From Larimichthys crocea (Eukaryota; Chordata; Actinopteri; Sciaenidae): DNA of 64,000 nucleotides. How positions within the stretch are numbered: position 1 is the stretch's first letter; every line of letters starts with the position of its first letter. Shown here piece after piece: positions 36,264 to 59,553 of this stretch. The DNA is taken from contig NC_040020.1 in the NCBI RefSeq assembly GCF_000972845.2, positions 844,009 to 908,008 of the forward strand, given 5' to 3'. A program made the position numbers and the translations under genes. Under the pieces are notes generated by a model. The model ran no database searches. It saw only the letters and a program-made list of their open reading frames with translations, and was not told the origin of the DNA.

Positions 36264-39200
36264 CACCTGTTGATGAAGCAGTTGATTCCGTGCTTCAGGA
36301 TCCGATCCACCTTCTCCTTCATCTTCTCTTTCTCTGCGAGTTCGATCTCTGCAACCTTCGCCGTCGAGTCAACGCGAACCCTGGAGCCAAAGATCTGACA
36401 CACACACACATTTTATAGTTTAACTCTAAAATACCATGAAGAATTATTATGAAAATCTCCGGACACTTCCTGCTGCTGCTCCTTCACAATAAAAGTCTTG
36501 AGGAGTTTCGGCGTTCTCACTTTGATCTTGTCGGTGTCCATGCCGGTGTTGGCGATCAGGATCTTCACGTTCTCCATCCTCTTGGGCTGGTTCACTCCGA
36601 TCTTCTTGTCCAACAAGAAACCTGGACGAATCAGAGGCACACAGCGGTGTTTCAAACAGCCAATCAGAACAGAGCACAGCGGTTGTGACATCACGCGCAC
36701 TCACCTTCGTCCAGGTAGGAGTCGGTGAGGCTGCCGCCGAGCTTCTTGATGACGTGGATGGAGTCCAGGTGTCCGGTGCCCTTCAGCCTCATGACGGCGT
36801 CCACAGCCAGCTGGGCGAAGTGATCTTTGTGGTGAGTCAGCAGTTTGGAGGACAGCGTCGTCCGGGCGATGTTCAGCAGATCCTCCTGGAAACGAGCTGA
36901 GTCGTTGCTATGGAGACGGGGGCGGCAGAGTTATGAGCAAACGATGCCGACGCCGGCACGTTCACAGTGATGTCAGCTGGTCGTCGGTCTCACCTGTGAT
37001 CCACGGCGGCCTCCCTCAGAGCGTCGCGCGCCACCTGAGTCGCCTTCCTCCAGCCGGCGATGATGGTCTGTGGGTGAATCTTCTTGGCGATGAGAAGCTC
37101 CGCCTCCTGCGAAGGAAGCAGCGTGGGTTTAAAACATCAGTGCGACGACATCATGGCTTAAAGAACAAAAAGACTCGACGGCGTTTGTTTACCCGCAGCA
37201 GCTCTGCGGCGAGCACGGTGACGGAGGTTGTCCCGTCTCCGACTTCGTCGTCCTGAACCTTCGACATGTCTGCAAACAAACGTTCAAACGTCACGTCACA
37301 AATTTTTTAAGCCGTCCCTGCAGATGATCGACGGTGTCACTCACCAACCAGCACTTTGGCGGCGGGGTTGTCGACTCCGATGGCCTTCAGGATGGTCGCT
37401 CCGTCGTTGGTCACCGTCACCGTACCGCCCTTCCCTCCGCCCATCAAGATCTTATCCTGGAGACAAAGATGACGAGAAGTTCAACCACGGAACATTTGAA
37501 CAGCGTTCAACAAACGAAAGTCAAACGTGACCTACCATCCCCTTCGGGCCCAGAGTGCTCTTCACCAGGTCGCCGATGGCGATGGCGCCCACGAAGGACG
37601 ACTGCAGAGAAATCACAGACAGGTCGGTTGAACTTGAAGTGCGAGCGGTTCATCGTCCTCTAAATGTTAGACAGCAGATCAACAAACTCACCAGTCGTGC
37701 AGTCTCAGCTTTCTCTTCATCAGCTCCATGTCTGAAGATGTTGACCGGGGCCATCGATAAGGACGCCTGCAGACAGAGCGAGCAACCGACCGGTCAGCGT
37801 CACCACGGCAACACACAAACTAACGAATTCAGACCCAACTAGTGAGTGAACGATGGGAGCCGGCTTACGCCAGCGAGCCACTTTATTTATTAATTAATTA
37901 CATGTGTTTCGTAAAGTAACGCGGCGCGCTACGGGTGCTGACTGAACGTCACTGCATGCACGACTGTGCGACCAATCACGTGAGGAGAGACGGCGCAGGG
38001 CAAAGATGAGTGATTGGACGCATTTTAAGCAGCGTCCACAAACATGCACATGAACTGTGCATCCAACAGTCAACAGCTGTTTTCTCCATGAAGTTTCTAT
38101 CTGGTTTGTGTTGTTTTTACTTTAAATACTTCCGTACAAAGAATGTGTTCAATAATTTAAATGATATATGCGTACACATACAAATCATAAGTTCAAAAAC
38201 GGCGCTGAATTAAAGACACGAGTGGTAAAAATGAAGAGCCGACTCTTCTTGGTGAGCCGAGTCGAATGATCCGACTCCCTAAAAAGAACCGAACTTCCCA
38301 TCACTGGACCCAACCGGGCGCCGAGAATTCTCGGTCACGTGATACGTTACCCCAGTTTAGCCCTCAAACCAAACAAAAACAAACGTCTTTGGAAAGTTTC
38401 TTCAGCGTCCAAAACTAAATTAAAGAATAGACTGGACATAGGGAACAGACTTCAGGTGTCACTGTCTCCCATTACTCCTCGATGGGACCGGTTTGTTGCA
38501 GAGAAACAAGCTCAGGGCTCCCACTAATTCAGCGTAATGGTGAGTTGTATTTTTCTGAACCGTATATTTGTTTTCACGCTGGTCGCATCATTTTATTTCG
38601 TCGTATTTACCGCCCACACCTTGAAGGCCGGTCCGTGGCGCAGAAAAGGTTGGGGACCCATAGAGACTTGGCCTGGGAACCGGAGGGTGGCCGGTTCAAG
38701 TCCAGCATGGACCCAAAATATGGAAGATGGACTGGTAGCTGGGCACTGACGATGTGCCCTTGAGCAAGGCACCGAACGCCCCCCAACGTCTCGCAGGGCG
38801 TCGGTCTGGCTGGCTCCACCATCTCTGTCCACATTTGCATGTCTATGAGCCTTTGTACTGTATGTGTGTTTAAAAATGCATGTGTGATATAAGAATTTTT
38901 AATAATTACTATACTGACGCATTAGTTGACGTTTCATGAATTTGATTTGAAAAAAAACAAAACAATGATTTTGAATCATTGAAGGGGATGTGAGCTCCTC
39001 TTAGACAAGGCGTGGACGGAACTGTTTATTCCGAGCGTCCGTGAACGCAGCAGCAGCGCGTCAGTCTCGAGGCTTCTCCGGATGAAACCAGAATAAAAAC
39101 AATAAAAACAATAAAAACATAAAAACAGCTGACAGCTGAGGCGGGAAATGAAGCCAGCTGTTAGAACACGTCACGTGTCGCCTCTCATTAGTCTTTATTA

Positions 39201-39590
39201 ACTTATTAATTAGTGTTTAATCATGTTTCTGACAGACAAAGCGCAGGTGACGAGCTAACGTAGCATGCTAAAGAAGCTGATAAACACGTCATTATAAATA
39301 ATAACAGACTTTATGATCCGCAGTCTCGGAGACGGTCTTATCCGTCTTATCCGACCGTCTCCGAGACTGCGGAGACTTTAAAGCCGTTAGCTTAGCCGTT
39401 AGCTCCCATCACAAAGCGCACGTGCTCGCTCGCCGGTTAGCAGCGCGCGGCTAACGGGAGGCTCACACGCGCGGTCAGTGACGCGTTTACCGGAGCCGGA
39501 GCTCCCGCGGGCACCGTGAGGAGCTGAAGCGGCGTCCCGCGGCTGTTTTACCGGCTCCGAATAAATGAAATAATCCGGTAAACTCACCAT
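34779..39590 (-). CDS. cct2: T-complex protein 1 subunit beta (CCT2)
   Basis: Sixteen coding exons encode 535 aa, the length of the human protein: 39590-39588, 37766-37692, 37601-37536, 37456-37345, 37269-37193, 37106-36994, 36907-36705, 36621-36521, 36394-36267, 36155-36052, 35967-35848, 35757-35629, 35542-35439, 35269-35170, 35058-34917, 34809-34779. Group II chaperonin motifs are intact: [34 protein letters not shown] in the ATPase site, and the C-terminal equatorial block [17 protein letters not shown]. The end KRVPDHHPC is the CCT2 tail. It is one of eight subunits of the cytosolic TRiC/CCT ring that folds actin, tubulin and other clients. The first exon contributes only the ATG. Intron 1 (~1.8 kb) carries a MITE and a SINE. 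Three introns begin with CA repeats. Confidence 0.98.
36228..36411 (-). repeat. Complementary (TG)n and (AC)n flanking cct2 exon 9
   Basis: In the transcript, (TG)~6 ends two bases before the exon 9 acceptor (36,398-36,410). (AC)~17 begins a few bases after its donor (36,228-36,261). Similar AC runs follow the donors of exon 10 (36,029-36,048) and exon 12 (35,606-35,626). Confidence 0.9.
37840..38306. mobile_element. hAT-type MITE (467 bp) with 8-bp TSD, in cct2 intron 1
   Basis: The element is bounded by the 8-bp direct repeat GACCCAAC (37,832-37,839 and 38,307-38,314). It starts TAGTGAG and ends ATCACTG. Both subterminal regions match the 743-bp element at 39,700-40,442 in inverse orientation, including GTGAACGATGGGAGCCGGCT and TCTTTTTAG. 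Eight-base duplications are the hallmark of hAT transposition. It encodes no transposase. Confidence 0.88.
38625..38880 (+). mobile_element. tRNA-derived SINE
   Basis: A GTGGCGCAG start and a B-box-like GGTTCAAGTCC (38,692-38,702) indicate a tRNA-type pol III promoter. The following GCCCTTGAGCAAGGCACCGA is a core widely shared among teleost SINEs. It lies in cct2 intron 1 in antisense orientation. Confidence 0.82.
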
Positions 39591-39699
39591 GATGTCTGCT
39601 GAAGCCGAGCACGCGCACAGGAAGGAGAAGGGCAGGGCACGGGGAGTGACGTAGTTACGTAAGAAAGAAAAACGTGACGCTGCGTTCACGGACGACGCA
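39591..39699 (-). promoter_or_regulatory. cct2: cct2 proximal promoter
   Basis: Only 109 bp separate the cct2 ATG from the hAT MITE, so the TSS and proximal promoter must lie here or inside the element. GTGACGTAGTTACG is a CRE-like element. The flanking exon 1 and intron 1 start are GC-rich. Confidence 0.5.
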
Positions 39700-40442
39700 T
39701 AGTGATGGGAATTCCGGTTCTTTTTAGTGAGCCGGATCATTTGGCTCAGCTCACCAAGAAGAGCCGGCTCTTTCGGCTCCCAAGTGGCTCTTCATTTTAC
39801 CTTTTATAATTAAGGCAAATTTGGCGCTGTTTTTACCTGTGATTTGTATTTGAACGCATATATCACTTGAATTTCAATAATTTGCTGTAGCCAACTGCAT
39901 TTACAGTTGTAAAATCCCTTAACTCCCTGAAACCACCCAATGAATGAACTAACCTGCTTGAAGAACCACTCTGCTACACAAAGCTGATAGAAACGCCTAT
40001 AAAAACCGAAGCATAGAAATTAAAAAAAAAAGGACAGCTATTGACATTTTATTTTTTTATATTTATATTTATACACAAAGTACTGAAAAAAATATAAATT
40101 AAATAACAACACTCAAGTAAATGTGCTTTGTTAATGCCCACCACTGACATCTGGACAAATAAAACCAAAATGTTTTTGGTATAGTGTAAAAAATATATAT
40201 TTTTGCACCTCACTCCTCTCTCTCCTCTCAGCGCTGCTCCCCCCGCCCCTCCCTGCTTGGTGGTATGCTCCTTGTTAATCCTCACATGATTGGTTGCTCA
40301 GCCTGCAGGTACTTTTCCTAAAGAGAAAAGTAAAAAAAAAAAAAAAAAAGAACGGCTCGCGGACAGACGGCAGCCGGCTCCCATCGTTCACTTAAAAGAG
40401 CCGGCTTTTTGAACCGGCTCATTCGCGATCGACACATCACTA
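39700..40442. mobile_element. hAT-type MITE (743 bp) with 8-bp TSD, upstream of cct2
   Basis: Flanked by perfect 8-bp duplications ACGACGCA (39,692-39,699 and 40,443-40,450). The termini TAGTGATG...CATCACTA form an 8-bp perfect inverted repeat. Subterminal GAGCCGGCTC/GAACCGGCTC words repeat in both orientations. It has no transposase ORF and an AT-rich interior. It belongs to the same family as 37,840-38,306. Confidence 0.93.
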
Positions 40443-40449
40443 ACGACGC

Positions 40450-41177
40450 AGTGCTGCCGCCACATGAGCCAAATATGAGCCAGTGTGCGACATATGTTTG
40501 ATTAAAATGAGTTACACACAGAAATAAACACAGTACAACAGTTATAGCAGTGTAGAAATAAATATACATTAAAGTCCGTGTAAAGTCAAAATAAATGTGT
40601 TCTGAGTTTGTCAGACTAAAGAAGAAAGTATTATTAACCACCCAGCCAAATTTGAATGATCAAAAAATAACGGCAAGTTTATGAAATCAGGTAAAAATTA
40701 ATTCTCAACTCCAGGGCTGTGGAGGCGTGTCCACAAAGCCACGCCCATTGAGGGGGGGGGGCGGAGCACAATATGCAAATTTTATGTTAATGATCACCGA
40801 GTGATGTCAGGCGGTTTCGTTTTAGGACTGTAACAAGCACACTGTGGATGTTACAGCTGGCAGTATTATTATTATGTATTGTTCAGCTCTTTATGTTGGA
40901 GCCACCAGAACCACAATCTGCACGTTAAGGCTTCTATACCGTTACACTACAGGGCGGGGTTATGCTAATTTTATGTTAATGGATCCCTTGACGTCACACG
41001 GCGTCAGCTGTTTGAACGTCTAACTTTACATTTTAGTAATTCATCGTTCAAAGTCTTTTCACGTGTTTTCAGCAACTATTGTCCAACATGTTTAATGTGT
41101 TTTGAAAGAAAACATGGAATTGCCTTTACACAGACTTTAATTATGAATGCAACACATGTGAAATTATTATTAATTAT

Positions 41178-41248
<71 letters not shown>

Positions 41249-41985
41249 CTTTATTCATCCCCAAAGGTGAATTAGGTCGACATAGCAGTCCAGTATATTT
41301 AAATACAACAAAAATACAAGAAGATAAAAATACTGAGGTAGAAAATAAAAAAATAAAAACACAGAATGGGACAAGGACACTTAAAAAACAGATAAATGGG
41401 CAGATAAGGTGGCAAGATGATGGTAATAGTACTGATGTTATGATGGTAATGTTATTGTTAATATAATACTACTACTACTAATAATAATAATATATAGATA
41501 CACGTAGAAATGTGTCATATATTGAACCTGTGCAATTATATATACATATACAGAACATGCAGGGTTTGCATATTAAATATCATTATTCAAACATTAATAA
41601 AAAGACTTAAAGTTTATTTTTTAATCTGCTGAGACAACTTTTAGTTTTAATTTGATCCCAAAGACTTTAAAATTTAAATTATATGTTTTAATGAATAAAC
41701 AATTAAGTGAGTTTTTTTTATAGAAACATGTTTTATAAAATGCAAAAACAAAATATATTTTTGACATATTTCAGCCCCGCCCCCTCATTATTGCCTCTTC
41801 TTCAGGCTCCGCCTCCTGGTTTTGTGATTGACAGCCTGGACAGGAAGGCAGTAGATGTGCATGGGGAACCTCCTGAAGTAGCTGCTGACCCAGGGTCTGT
41901 GGAGGACACAGCAGGAAACATAAAGGACAGCTGATATTGATGCATTAATATGTGAATTAATTATTGTCATTAATGTGAGCAGCGA
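40450..41985. other. Intergenic repeats including (GATA)n and a LINE-tail-like motif
   Basis: (GATA)~17 at 41,179-41,247 runs into AACTTTATTCATCCCCAAAG. That motif resembles 3' ends of fish LINEs that terminate in short tandem repeats. The remainder is AT-rich with no supported exon. Confidence 0.65.
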
Positions 41986-41988
41986 CTG

Positions 41989-43756
41989 TTACTTGGCGAC
42001 TCGCTGGCTGAGGCTCAGGTAACACAGGTTTGTCCTCAGCAGTTGGTTCTCCTGCTGACGGAGGAACTCGGCTTCTTGCTGCCGCTCGACGTCCAGACGC
42101 ATAGACTCTCGAAGCTCTGCCTCGATACGACCCAACTGAAACACACACACACACACACAGATGTGGATTAATCCACCGCTGAAAATAGTCCCTGACAGTT
42201 GCACTATGAGCTTGGAGCTGAGTCTTTTTGTCAGATCCTGTTTATGTTCTGACAGTTCCATGCATGCATCTTCCTCCTCTTATCTGGGTCGCGGCCCCAG
42301 AAACACATTCCAGCTCCTCCTGGAGGATCATGGGGTGTTCCCAGTCCTAGATGGACTATACAGTCCCACCAGCAGGTTCTGGGTCTGTCCCGGAGTCTCC
42401 CTTTAGTTGGACATGCCTGGTAAACCTCCAAAGGATGATGCCTGTACAACCTCAGCTGGGGTTTTTTTAACATGAAGGATCGGCAGCTTGTTTCCGCGAT
42501 CTTTCAGTCACTACTCGAAGCTCGTGACCATCGATGAGGGTCTGAACGTAGATGAACTGGAACATCGAGAGCTTCAGCTGAGACTGCACCAACCTGTCGG
42601 TCCATCTCACGCTCCGTTTTCCCGTCACTCGCAAACAAGACTCAGAGATACTTGAACTCTGTCTCGCTATGGGCAGCAACTCACTATCACTGTGGACGGA
42701 ACTGTTGTGGAGAACTTGCTGAAGTCAAAGGTCAAAGGTCAGGAGTTCAGAAAGTGTTCAGGAGCCTCTGATGTCTGATGCTGTATTATTTATTGACTCT
42801 TGGCCAAGGAGAATTAGAGACACTCTCAAAGTTCATCAGAAGTGCCTGAGTCGGTCTCACATTCTGCCCAACTCATCCTGGTGGATCGACTTTAAACCCC
42901 AAGATAACACCACAAATACTACACGCCCAGAATGAGTCACAGAGAATGTCTTTACCCATGGAGGTGTTATTGTCAGCATGTTCTAGTCTGGAGACACAGA
43001 TGTCTGTTTACGCAGATTGGACCGTCAACAACAAGCTATCTATTATGTCTATGAAGGCAGCAACAGGTCTCTGTGACCCTGGACACCACAGTGTTGAGAT
43101 AGACTGGCACCTACTGTTCCCAACCAAAGCCAAACAACTAATACTGCTGAGGACCTCAAGGCCCACACGGGACCTCAAGGCCCACACGGGACCTCAAGGC
43201 CCACACGGGACCTCGTTAACCTCAGGAGAGAAAACTCCAGAACAGGAGAGAACTGCAACGCCACCTCGTCTCCTCGTAAGGAGGATATTCAGATGTTCAA
43301 CGTTTTATTTAAGATACAGTTATGATGGTGAATGTTGAAATATACACATAAAGCTTTATTTGTTTATTTTCTTTACTGGATATTAAAATGGAAACACGTC
43401 TGTCCGACCTGTAGATGGCGCCGTTCGCCACACATCGTGTAAAAACAGCCTAAAATGTTGCGACTGTTTCATCTTGAATGTTACCTCCTCCAGCAGACTC
43501 CTGTTCTCCTCCAGACTGCTGCGATGCTCGTACAGAGCCAGACCTGCCGGCTCAGACCAACGCCTCACTTCCTGTCTGTCTGCCTCGTCCACACCTGGTC
43601 TACCTGCCGCACCTGTCTGCTGCTGCTGCACGATCGGAGGCAGGAAACAGGTGCTGACAGAGAGAGAGAGAGTGACCAGGTCATATTTCACTTCATCATG
43701 TTGTAATCTTGTCAAGCAGCATCTGTGGGCTGAGTGGCAGAGCTAATGAACGTATG

Positions 43757-43803
<47 letters not shown>

Positions 43804-43902
43804 ATGCTTCCATGTAAACCAGTTTCCATTCAGATTTGTTTACAGTCGGGTCTCATCACAGTAACGAATCCCTCTGCCAAGGTCGTGCTCCGGTGGAGAG
43901 TA

Positions 43903-43946
<44 letters not shown>

Positions 43947-44567
43947 ATCAGATTGTCCACACAGTGTCCAGTTCCCCTGCAGACAGCAGCCATGTTTCCA
44001 TCAGGATGAATTCTTTTTGTTTGTTTGTTTTATTTTGTGACGTTCATAGACAAAAACAAAACAAAGTGTCAGATTTCAAGTTGTTTAAAAAAAAATTATT
44101 TTGTGTTTTTTAAAATGAATTTTTTACGTGTTTGTTTACCACAACATTCAATATGACAGAAACTCATCTGACCTTCATGATTTATTTCTGACCGCAACAT
44201 CTTCCAAGAATTGTATCCATCAGAGGCCTGAAAGGTTTATTGAAGCTCGGCCAAGCAGAGTGGAGACTACGTCCAGGTTTTAGACGGTCTGCGGGGACGT
44301 CACAGAGACTACGTCCAGGTTTTAGACAGTCTGCGGGACGTCACGGAGACTACGTCCAGGTTTTATACAGTCTGCGGGGACATCACGGAGACTACGTCCA
44401 GGTTTTAGACAGTCTGTGGGAACGTCTCAGAGACTACGTCCAGGTTTTACATCTAAAGGTACCTGAGCTCCTTTTCAACCAATCAGACGCCCTGTTACCT
44501 TTGTTCTCTGCTGTCCGACTCCTCCCGAATCTGAGAGAGATGCCGACATCCCCCGAACCTGCCCTGC

Positions 44568-44627
<60 letters not shown>

Positions 44628-44785
44628 ATAGAGTATCAGTTAATTACATGTTCTCAGGACTGACTGAAGCCTGGAAGAGGACAGACAGTTTCCCCTAACG
44701 ATAGTCTCCGTGGTGACAGGAGACATCTGTCCGTCAGTCTCCAGGCTGACAGACGACACCGCTGCACGCACACACACACACACAC

Positions 44786-44843
<58 letters not shown>

Positions 44844-45871
44844 GAGTAGAGATTAGTTACCTGTATTGGGAAGGTTTGACAGTTTTTTACCTCCAGACAT
44901 CCATAAATATAAAATCAAATAAAATAAAATAAACAAAGTCGAGGATGCAGTGTTCAGTTCAGGACAGATTACATTTCATTGATCATTTTCTGTCAATACG
45001 TTCATTGATCAATTAACTATTGGCTTCAGCTGTTGGGTCATTTACAACAAAATATCAGATTTTTATAAACTCTTCACATGTTTCGTGTAAAGTAACTGAA
45101 GCTGTAAAAAAAAAAAAAGATGATGGACTGTGTGACAGAAACATTTGACCAGGAGTTCATCAACTTTCAGCCTTTATGTCGACTAAATTAGGAATAAATT
45201 AAAGTGTCAATAATGGACATACCATGTGGTTGAAAATTCATTACCTGCAAATCCCTGAATGGAATGTTTCCATTCTTGATGGATATTATGCAAAATACCA
45301 AATAAAACAACTCAAACAATGCAATGAAATAATGTTTAGACCAAAGTGATGCAGTTCATGTCAGCTTTTAACAGACTATAACTGATGTGATATACCAATA
45401 TTGATGTGATATTTAACTCAACATGCTCAATATTTCAATAATAAATGATGTAAATAACATTATTATGAATTCTTCAGATCACAGTTATCATGACAACCCT
45501 TTAACAATATGACAGCAAAGGAAATGATCCTGCTTTTTCTTACCTCGATTTATAAAATGTCAAGAAACTAAAAGTGAAAATCGGCAACAACCCGCCTTCA
45601 GTTTTCTAACAGAATTTAAGTCGTGAATTATGAAATTAGATTCATCTATTAGAAAAAGTGTTTTCTTAAAAGAAGTCCTAAAAATTGCTCCATCTCTACT
45701 CACAGAATTTTCCTTCCTATTTTGAGAATTGCCTTTTTTTGTAGCAAATACATGAACGTAATGAATGAACCGTCTCTTCAGTGCGATCTCACAGTATCAG
45801 ATCTACAGTGACGACAGAAAACAGTTGAATGATGTGAACATGCACATACTCACAGCGTACGGGCTGTCCAT
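41989..45871 (-). CDS. Small coiled-coil protein, function unknown
   Basis: Four exons (45871-45854, 44563-44499, 43653-43485, 42135-41989) join in frame to a 132-aa protein starting MDSPYA and ending SLSQRVAK. The second half is strongly helical and charged: EHRSSLEENRSLLEE, then RIEAELRESMRLDVERQQE, EFLRQQENQLL. This predicts a coiled coil of about 70 residues. It has no signal peptide or membrane segment. I do not recognise the family. The gene lies between cct2 and myrfl on the same strand. Support comes from phase agreement and good splice sites. The 18-nt first exon is the weakest element. Confidence 0.65.
42245..42690 (-). mobile_element. LINE fragment, reverse-transcriptase C-terminus
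   Basis: Minus-strand frames read FQFIYVQTLIDGHELRVVTE, then PLEVYQACPTKGR, RDRPRTCWWDCIVHLG, ending DKRRKMHAW. This is the same domain order as the plus-strand fragment at 54.0-54.5 kb. It is frame-shifted and inactive. It lies in the last intron of the coiled-coil gene and ends next to repeat copy 2. Confidence 0.72.
42704..43240. repeat. ~0.5-kb dispersed repeat, copy 2 (possible solo LTR)
   Basis: Near-identical to 32,771-33,265. It differs mainly by a small local expansion: CTCAAGGCCCACACGGGAC is present in three tandem copies at 43,155-43,212. It lies in an intron of the coiled-coil gene. Confidence 0.75.
43755..43945. repeat. Two (AC)n microsatellites
   Basis: AC runs at about 43,758-43,796 and 43,903-43,942, in intron 2 of the coiled-coil gene. 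Confidence 0.93.
44258..44452. repeat. 42-bp minisatellite, array A6 (~5 units)
   Basis: In intron 2 of the coiled-coil gene, beginning about 45 bp from that gene's exon 2. It is immediately preceded by AAAGGTTTATTGAAGCTCGG, which also occurs, slightly changed, at 54,020. Confidence 0.94.
44567..44842. repeat. Long (AC)n arrays abutting coiled-coil gene exon 2
   Basis: AC runs 44,569-44,625 and 44,767-44,841. The first gives the transcript a (TG)n tract directly before the exon 2 acceptor TGTTGCAG. Confidence 0.93.
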
Positions 45872-46219
45872 CGCTCTGTGTGTGTTTGTGTTTTCTGCAC
45901 TGTTTCCAGCCTGAAACTTTACCTTCCTCTCTGTCTCAGCTGAGACGTTTGTCTCAGACACCTAATTAGTTTGGTGTTTCTGCTGCACCTCCTCCACCTG
46001 AATTAGTCATCAGTGTGTGTGTGTGTGTGTTTACAGCTGAGAGAGTTCAAATGTTAAGAACCCTGTCTCATAAATTTAAAAGATATTTATTCATATGCAA
46101 CTACTGTAATGTGCAGTTATCCGATCTTGGACGGCAGCTGTTTCTAAATCCGTCACTATGTTTGTGCGTCAAGAAGTTTTTAGTATCCATCCACCATGTG
46201 CTGTACATGTTAATGATGA

Positions 46220-46790
46220 GAGTTAGTTACAGAAGGTTCTGTGCTTGGACCAGTTCTGTTCAGTTTATATATGCTGCCTCTAGGCAACATTAGGAATCAC
46301 TCCAATAACTTTCACCGTTATGCAGATGATAACCAATTATATCTATCGATCAAGACAGATTGATCAGTCAGTTTAAGGACATGAAAACACAAAAAAACTT
46401 TATGATGTTAAACTCTTGTAATTGGACCCAAACGCCTCAGAAAGATGTAGTTACGTTAGACGGGATCACCCTGGTGTCCAGCTCTACTGTAAGGAATCTT
46501 AAGTTATCTTTGATCAGGATTTGTCCTTTAACGTCCACATTTTGTTTTTTTGACTGCCTCACAACGTCACAAACAGATGCAGAAAAACCAGTCCACACAT
46601 TTGTTACTTCTCGATTGGATTATTGCAACTCCTTGTTATCAAGCTGCTCTAGTAAGTCCAAACTTCTTTCCAATTTCTGTCGTCTTTGCATTGGCTAGAA
46701 TTCAGAATCCTTCTCCTCACCTTCAAAGCTCTTCACCATCATTTCTTAAAGAGCTCATAGCAGATGGCTGTCCACCATGTTAGATTGTAG
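46220..46790 (+). pseudogene. L2-type LINE reverse-transcriptase remnant
   Basis: Translation gives [18 protein letters not shown] and then [14 protein letters not shown], containing the reverse-transcriptase catalytic YADD. Later frames give SRLDYCNSLLSS and SFLKELIADG, in the order expected for the C-terminal half of L2/CR1-like ORF2. Frame changes and in-frame stops show it is dead. It lies between the coiled-coil gene and the 3' end of myrfl. Confidence 0.82.
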
Positions 46791-46799
46791 AATTGAAAA

Positions 46800-47885
46800 A
46801 ATGTTATTTGCAGTTTGTGGAACGTGGAATATGTTAATTAAAATGTAAACAGAGGTACAAACCCCCCATATAGATATGATATTATCCTCTTGACTGACTG
46901 GGGACACCAACCTGACATCCCACAGCACTGTGGGGACTCACCTGCATTGTAGGGACCAAAAACGTCTTTTGTCACAAGTTTTAAGTTTCTACTTTGTGCT
47001 TAAGACTTTAGAGTTAAAGTTAGAATTAGTACATTATCAACCCTTTTGGTTTCACACTGTGAACATAAAATGTAAAAACATGCAGGTCAAGAAAGAAACA
47101 ATGTGATTTTAAAACATTTTATTCAAATTTTCATTCTCAGGATTCAGTCACGTTCAGTTCAGCTCATAGAAAAGATTCATTTTAACAGTTTCACCTTTTT
47201 TTTAATAAGTAACTTTAACATTTTGCATCAGTCAGACACAACTCTCCTATTTATTTTGTTATTCTACTATTTAATTACTGCCTTTTCACAGAGTCTTAGA
47301 TTGAAGATTTTTTTTCAATTTAGTCAGTATTTTTGTTTCATAATAATAATAATAATAAATAAAATTCCAGCCATTATTCTCAGAGTCTTTATCACCGAGC
47401 CATGCCTCATTATAGGTTGGCAAAACACTCCAGTATTTCACAAGAAAAGAAGCAAACGTTTCATAAAGTCCATAAAAATAAAGATAATTTGTGTAGCAGA
47501 AAATTATCCAGATTTATCTTGCAACACCTTCTGGGGAAAAATTATTAATTAACATATCTGACTAATGACATTTGATTGAAAGTTAATTATCGGAGGGCTG
47601 GATGTTGATGTTGATGTTGAGCTGAATTGTGGGCTCACCTTTTTTCTGTGTCTCTACTAGCCGAACACTTTCTCACAAAGCGACAAAGACAGTAAATAAA
47701 AGAGCATAAAAGGAGATATCTGAGGAGCTTGCAGTACAATCTATCAGCAAAAGTGACTCATCACAATAAAAATGCATTTGCAGCTCAAAAGCGCATAAAA
47801 GCAGAAGTGATGACAACGTGCCTCTAGCTCTATGATTGTCATCTCTGTGTAGGAGAAGAAAATACCTAATATCTGAACTGTGTTT
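46800..47885. other. AT-rich intergenic DNA, probable myrfl 3' UTR at the right edge
   Basis: No exon found. The part nearest 47,886 should be myrfl 3' UTR. Several TTTATT words (minus AATAAA) near 47,117 and 47,250 are possible poly(A) signals, with nothing to choose between them. Confidence 0.4.
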
Positions 47886-59553
<11,668 letters not shown>

